Assembly (NCBI RefSeq): GCF_000023445.1
Contig: NC_012881.1
Span: forward strand, 129,501-193,500
DNA length: 64,000 nt
DNA from: Maridesulfovibrio salexigens DSM 2638
GTDB lineage: Bacteria > Desulfobacterota > Desulfovibrionia > Desulfovibrionales > Desulfovibrionaceae
Direction: 5' to 3'
This document shows, one piece after another, positions 60,026-64,000 of this stretch (its first letter is position 1; every line of letters starts with the position of its first letter). The notes beneath the pieces were generated by a model. That model ran no database searches. It was given only the letters and a program-made list of their open reading frames with translations, and was not told the origin of the DNA. Made by a program: the position numbers and the translations under genes.

Positions 60026-61393
60026 ATGAAGGAAATCAGGAAAGAAATTTTCAGAGCCTACGATATTCGTGGAGTTGTTGGTCAGGATTTTGATGAGGAA
60101 TGGGTTGAGCGTCTCGGCCGTGCGTGCGGTACATGGTTCCGTTCAAAGGGTTGGGACCGAGCAGTACTGGGACATGATTGCCGTCACAGTTCTCCTGCCT
60201 ATCAGCAAGCAATTGGACGGGGGTTGAATGCTTCCGGTGTGGATGTTCTATTCCTCAACCTTATCCCGACTCCGGCACTGTATTTCGCAGCAAAAAAGCT
60301 GAACTACAAAGCCGGGGTGATGATCACCGCCAGTCACAATCCTCCGGAATTCAACGGCTTCAAGGTTTGGGGTGGAGAAACCACTATTCATACCGACGAT
60401 ATTCAGGAAATCTACAACATAATGGAGTCCGGTGATTTTGCTGAGGGCAGCGGCATGGCTTCCTATCACGATATCGTGCCCTATTACATTGAAGACCTGC
60501 TTTCTGACATTAAACTGGAGCGTCCGGTTAAGGTTGTGCTTGATGGCGGCAACGGTGCCGGGGGACATATTGCTCTGGAACTGCTTCGTCAGGCCGGGGC
60601 GGAAGTCATTCCGCAATACTGTGAACCGGACGGCGATTTCCCCAACCATCATCCGGATCCTGTTGTTGCCGAATATATGGGCGACCTGTTCAAGGCTGTT
60701 GTGGAGCACGGTGCTGAGGTAGGTATCGGTCTTGATGGCGACGCCGACCGCATCGGAGCTGTTGATGAGTATGGCAACCTGATTCCCGGAGACAGGCTTG
60801 TGGCTCTCTATGCCCGTGAAATGCTGGAACGCAAACCCGGTGAGACAGTTGTGGCTGATGTAAAATGCAGTCATCTGTTGTTTGATGATATTGCCGAGCA
60901 TGGCGGTGAACCGCTCATGGCCCGTACAGGTCATTCTGTTATGAAGGCCAAGATGATCGAAACCGGAGCCGGACTGGGTGGAGAGATGAGCGGGCATATT
61001 TTCTTTTCCGACCGTTTCTACGGCTTTGATGACGGCCTGTACTCAGCATTGCGGTTGCTTGAGATTCTTTCACGTTCCAAGGATCCTGTTTCAGGTATGT
61101 GGGATGAATGGCCGCAGACTTTCTTTACCCCGGAACTGCGCGTTGAATATCCCGAAGCAATCAAGTTCAGGCTGGTTGAAAGGGCGGCAGAGGAGCTTGC
61201 CAAGGATTATGAGGTCATTGATATCGACGGTGTTCGCATTGTGTTTGATGGCGGTTGGGGTCTTGTGCGTGCTTCCAACACTCAGGCAGCTTTGACCCTG
61301 CGTTTTGAAGCTTCTTCTCAGGAGCAGCTCAGGGAGATAAGGGAGAAGGTTGAAAATCTGCTTGATCGTTTGGCAGCAGAGCTTTGCGCTTAG
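60026..61393 (+). CDS. Phosphomannomutase/phosphoglucomutase
   Basis: A 455-residue alpha-D-phosphohexomutase. The catalytic phosphoserine loop is TASHNPPEF (S103 within 101-106), the metal-binding loop is GLDGDADRIG (about 236-245), the sugar-specificity loop is GGEMSGHIFF, and the phosphate-binding end is VRASNTQAALTLRFEA. Length and order fit the ManB/AlgC family, which supplies mannose-1-P or glucose-1-P to surface polysaccharides; which sugar cannot be told. ACGGAG precedes the ATG. Confidence 0.94.
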   Translation: MKEIRKEIFRAYDIRGVVGQDFDEEWVERLGRACGTWFRSKGWDRAVLGHDCRHSSPAYQQAIGRGLNASGVDVLFLNLIPTPALYFAAKKLNYKAGVMITASHNPPEFNGFKVWGGETTIHTDDIQEIYNIMESGDFAEGSGMASYHDIVPYYIEDLLSDIKLERPVKVVLDGGNGAGGHIALELLRQAGAEVIPQYCEPDGDFPNHHPDPVVAEYMGDLFKAVVEHGAEVGIGLDGDADRIGAVDEYGNLIPGDRLVALYAREMLERKPGETVVADVKCSHLLFDDIAEHGGEPLMARTGHSVMKAKMIETGAGLGGEMSGHIFFSDRFYGFDDGLYSALRLLEILSRSKDPVSGMWDEWPQTFFTPELRVEYPEAIKFRLVERAAEELAKDYEVIDIDGVRIVFDGGWGLVRASNTQAALTLRFEASSQEQLREIREKVENLLDRLAAELCA

Positions 61394-61491
61394 CTCCTGT
61401 TTTTACAGGAAAGCAAATACTTGCTACCATTAGAACTTGAAGGTAAGCCTTTTAATCTGATTTAAACACCAAGCAGAACAAGGTATAATCC

Positions 61492-62061
61492 ATGGCATTG
61501 TTTATTAAGCCCCAAGGAAAAACCGGTACGGAAAAATTTTTCAGAATGATCGGGATGCTTATTATTCTCGGTCTTGTGGTTTACGCGTTTTGGATAAACA
61601 ACCAGTCTACACTGGAAAAGATACAGGCCCGTAATGCCCTCTGGGATCAGGCCAAGGTTTTAGATAAATCGGAGCGGGATTTCATTCAGGGCTTCATCAG
61701 GAGCATGCGTGCAGAGTTCGGAGTAAAAGCCCGTATCCAAATAATACTCGACCCAATCTCCGCGCAAGAAGTTGATCCCAAGGAATTGTTGATCGTAATC
61801 TCACCGCCCACTCAGGATGTGGGGATGCATTTTCCCGGTCTTGTAAGGCATGCCTTGGGTAACGGATTTATTTCCGAGCTGGAAAACAAGCATTTTGAAA
61901 ACCATTATTCTGATGATGAATGGCCTGCATCACTCATGACTTGCCTTTCCATGATCTGGGAACGGCTGGTCAATGTTGATTCAAACCAGTCTGTTCCTAA
62001 GGTTTACACTGATGGGAACAGCAGTATGCCTGATCCTGAATCATCAGCCCACAAGGAATAA
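61492..62061 (+). CDS. Membrane-anchored protein of unknown function, 189 aa
   Basis: One N-terminal membrane helix ([20 protein letters not shown]) anchors a periplasmic domain that begins with a helical [20 protein letters not shown] stretch. The rest has a [25 protein letters not shown] segment with a weak resemblance to TPM-type domains, but no motif is firm. The C-terminus is Ser/Pro-rich. AAGGT precedes the ATG. rnhA starts 8 bp after its stop, so they form an operon, though no functional link is evident. Confidence 0.65.
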   Translation: MALFIKPQGKTGTEKFFRMIGMLIILGLVVYAFWINNQSTLEKIQARNALWDQAKVLDKSERDFIQGFIRSMRAEFGVKARIQIILDPISAQEVDPKELLIVISPPTQDVGMHFPGLVRHALGNGFISELENKHFENHYSDDEWPASLMTCLSMIWERLVNVDSNQSVPKVYTDGNSSMPDPESSAHKE

Positions 62062-62069
62062 AAGAATTA

Positions 62070-62534
62070 ATGTCCAAGAAGAAACTTACCATTTATACAG
62101 ACGGCTCCTGCCTCGGTAATCCCGGCAAAGGCGGCTACGGTGCCGTTCTCCTGTTCAATGAGCACCGTAAGGAGCTTTCACAGGGATACAAAAAGACCAC
62201 CAATAACCGCATGGAAATGCGGGCGGTAATCGCAGCTCTGACTGAACTCAAAGAACCCTGCGAAGTCACTCTCTATACAGATTCACAGTACGTTAAGAAC
62301 GCCTTTACCAAGAAGTGGATCGACAACTGGCAGAAGAATGGCTGGAAGACCGCCGCTAAGAAGCCGGTCAAAAACAAGGATCTCTGGTTGCAGTTCATTC
62401 CCTTGCTGGAGAAGCACGATGTGACTTTTCGTTGGGTTAAAGGGCATGCCGGTGATCCCGAAAACGAACGCTGCGATGATCTGGCCCGTACTGCCGCATC
62501 ATCCGGCGATCTGATCGTAGACGAAGGTGCTTAA
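62070..62534 (+). CDS. rnhA: Ribonuclease HI
   Basis: Cleaves RNA in RNA-DNA hybrids, for example at replication primers and R-loops. The 154-residue protein has all four acidic active-site residues: D11 ([11 protein letters not shown]), E49 (NNRMEM), D71 (LYTDSQY) and D136 (ERCDDLAR). The handle region [20 protein letters not shown] is also kept. It has the usual length. A strong bidirectional terminator follows. Confidence 0.96.
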   Translation: MSKKKLTIYTDGSCLGNPGKGGYGAVLLFNEHRKELSQGYKKTTNNRMEMRAVIAALTELKEPCEVTLYTDSQYVKNAFTKKWIDNWQKNGWKTAAKKPVKNKDLWLQFIPLLEKHDVTFRWVKGHAGDPENERCDDLARTAASSGDLIVDEGA

Positions 62535-62592
62535 GTCTCCAGTCCTTTAGAGATCGTAGTTTTAGTTTCCCATATAGCTTTAAAAATGATCC

Positions 62593-62638
62593 GACTAAAA
62601 AGCCCGCAATATCTTTAGGTATTGCGGGCTTTTTAGTC
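62593..62638. terminator. Strong bidirectional intrinsic terminator
   Basis: GACTAAAAAGCCCGCAATA pairs perfectly with the opposite arm ending GCGGGCTTTTTAGTC, giving a 19-bp stem. It lies between convergent rnhA and the HD/HAD gene. The core CGCAATATCTTT is shared with the terminator at 39736. Confidence 0.92.
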
Positions 62639-62687
62639 GTTAAGTTCAATTGAGCGCTAGGTGCTGCTACCGGATCGCTAAATAGTG

Positions 62688-64000
62688 CTAATTGTAGTTT
62701 GCTATCCAGTTATGGGGGATAGACCAGCAACCGTTCTGTGCTGAATCAACTAGGGCATCCAGCAGGCGTGCAACTCCGTAGTCGTCACAAGCGGGAATAT
62801 GCAGGTCTGCTGCGGGCAGTGCTTCGGGTGCTGCGTTGGCTACAACGGCACTTAAACCTACGTGACCGAACATGGTCAGGTCGTTCTCGCTATCACCGAT
62901 AGCAATGGAGTTGAGGTCGGACCAGCCAGCTTCTTTCATGATCTGCATCATTGCGGAATGTTTACCGTGTCCTGCCGGGCCGATTTCAAGGAAATCTTCA
63001 GCAGTGCGGACGCAGCTCATGCCGTATTTCTCCGCAAGGTTGCGGACCATATTGCATTGTTCGGTCTGGTCGCGGTGAGAAAAGGTAAGGATCTTGATGG
63101 CGCTCTTGTCTCCCGGAGTAGGTCCGGTCTGGGGCAGGGTTTCACCTACCATGACAAAGTCATTGAGCTCTTTGGGAGTCAGTTCAGCGCGGGTCCAGAT
63201 GCCGTCACTTACATAAGTGGCGTAGTTGACGTTTGCTTCAAGCAGCGCGTCTTCGATGGCTTTGAACGGGGTAACTGTTTCGCCGAAAACCTCAAGCTTA
63301 CCATTGCGCACGATGACTGAACCGTTAACCCCCGCATGTGGAGTCTGCTCGCCTACACTGCTGATCAGGTGCGGTACGCTTATCATATGTTTTCCGGTTA
63401 TGAGCGAGAAGCGTCCACCAGCTGTGGTGTAGCGGTTGATCGCATTGAGTGTCCTGCGGTCAATTGTTTCACCCGGTTTGATCAGGGTGTTGTCGATGTC
63501 GCAGAAAATCCATGGAAGAGTCTTACCCTGTGCGCAGGCAATAGTTCTGGTAAAGTCCTGCTGGTTCTGGCGGGAGTAAGGCAGAGTCTTGCGTGCGATG
63601 GACGGCGGTATGGAATCAAGGCCGAATCTGCTTTCAAGTTCAACAATGCGTTGACCAAACGAATATGATTCTCCCAAAGGCGAGGTTCTGAAATCGCAGT
63701 ACGCAACAGCCTTGTAAATGGGGCAATCATAGTTCGGACCGGGAAATTGAGAATATATTTCCTTTATTTCAGGCATGCTCTCAATTTCAATTGGAGTGCT
63801 GGAGTGCCATAGCACAGCCATAATCAGGTCTTCCGGTGCATTGCAGTGAGCAAGGTAGGCCGCTCCGTCAAGGGGATGAAATCCGGTCTTCTTTAGCTTT
63901 TCGGAATAGCCGACATCATGGAAAAGGGCAGCGGTTACGACTTTTTCCGCAGTCTCGGCATCGTAATCCATCTGGGCAGCCAGTCTATGGGCAGTTTTGC
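62688..64000 (-). CDS. HD-domain plus HAD hydrolase protein (5' end outside window)
   Basis: The frame stays open to the right edge: codons before the ATG at 63971 continue as coding sequence (TAHRLAAQMDYDAE), and that His belongs to the HD motif, so the start lies beyond base 64000. The visible part has the HD domain (H, then FHDVGY and HPLDGAAYL, Zn/Mg-dependent phosphohydrolase) followed by a Cof-type HAD domain: FCDIDNTLIKPGE as motif I, SLITGKH as motif II, and AIGDSENDLTMF as motif IV. The HAD part might act on a phosphosugar or nucleotide. The fusion of HD and HAD in one chain is not common. Confidence 0.88.
   Translation of the reverse strand, partial: KTAHRLAAQMDYDAETAEKVVTAALFHDVGYSEKLKKTGFHPLDGAAYLAHCNAPEDLIMAVLWHSSTPIEIESMPEIKEIYSQFPGPNYDCPIYKAVAYCDFRTSPLGESYSFGQRIVELESRFGLDSIPPSIARKTLPYSRQNQQDFTRTIACAQGKTLPWIFCDIDNTLIKPGETIDRRTLNAINRYTTAGGRFSLITGKHMISVPHLISSVGEQTPHAGVNGSVIVRNGKLEVFGETVTPFKAIEDALLEANVNYATYVSDGIWTRAELTPKELNDFVMVGETLPQTGPTPGDKSAIKILTFSHRDQTEQCNMVRNLAEKYGMSCVRTAEDFLEIGPAGHGKHSAMMQIMKEAGWSDLNSIAIGDSENDLTMFGHVGLSAVVANAAPEALPAADLHIPACDDYGVARLLDALVDSAQNGCWSIPHNWIANYN

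Overview
The window reads as chromosomal DNA of a Gram-negative, anaerobic sulfate-reducer-like bacterium, most probably a marine member of the Desulfovibrionaceae (Desulfovibrio/Maridesulfovibrio type). This is inferred from gene content and order: def-fmt-DUF116-rsmB, nifU-nifS-cysK-serine acetyltransferase, hflK-hflC, paired XRE-cupin regulators with AMP-forming acyl-CoA ligases, several radical SAM proteins, many exported proteins with Sec signal peptides, and a dispersed intergenic repeat carrying CCGCCGGAGGC ends. No rRNA, tRNA, CRISPR array, transposase or prophage was found. Both edges cut genes: a membrane protein at the left and an HD/HAD phosphohydrolase at the right.

Layout. 1-5.4 kb: end of a membrane protein, an exported orphan, a DEDDy exonuclease, release factor 3 and a methyltransferase. 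5.4-11.8 kb: one very large hybrid protein (kinase-like domain, AAA ATPase, helical middle, GAF, PAS, histidine kinase, two receivers). 12-14.4 kb: a NicO-type Ni/Co exporter with its DUF1007 partner, and a TetR regulator. 14.6-18 kb: an accessory RHS protein with a variable C-terminal tip and a small overlapping membrane/zinc-ribbon protein that may be its immunity partner. 18-24.2 kb: butyrate kinase and an Fe-S/cysteine cluster (nifU, nifS, cysK, cysE-like) behind a promoter with a palindromic operator candidate. 24.2-26.3 kb: a ParE/RHH toxin-antitoxin pair with its operator, and an exported caspase-like protease.

26.6-33.6 kb is housekeeping: hisS, aspS, def, fmt, DUF116, rsmB. 33.7-39.6 kb holds a TPR protein and two successive modules of XRE-cupin regulator plus acyl-CoA ligase. 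39.8-44.2 kb is accessory: DUF2059 protein, a MerR-methyltransferase fusion followed by a 57-residue protein that copies its linker domain, YccF, Fic and a secreted orphan. 44.4-50.9 kb holds RNA-related and cofactor genes (trmI, radical SAM, rng, queH, tandem Usp, hemW-like).

50.9-55.4 kb is the most unusual operon: two exported SUMF1/FGE-fold proteins lacking the FGE catalytic cysteines, an exported TPR-caspase, and an exported FlgO/CsgG-like plus DUF4384 protein, all on the minus strand and tightly packed. The window ends with glf, hflKC, a radical SAM-TPR protein, a phosphohexomutase, a membrane-anchored orphan, rnhA and the truncated HD/HAD gene. The intergenic repeat family (about 2.5, 29.7, 37.0 and 39.6 kb, with a related fragment near 45.5 kb) is notable because in two copies its end lies where the Shine-Dalgarno of the next gene belongs.
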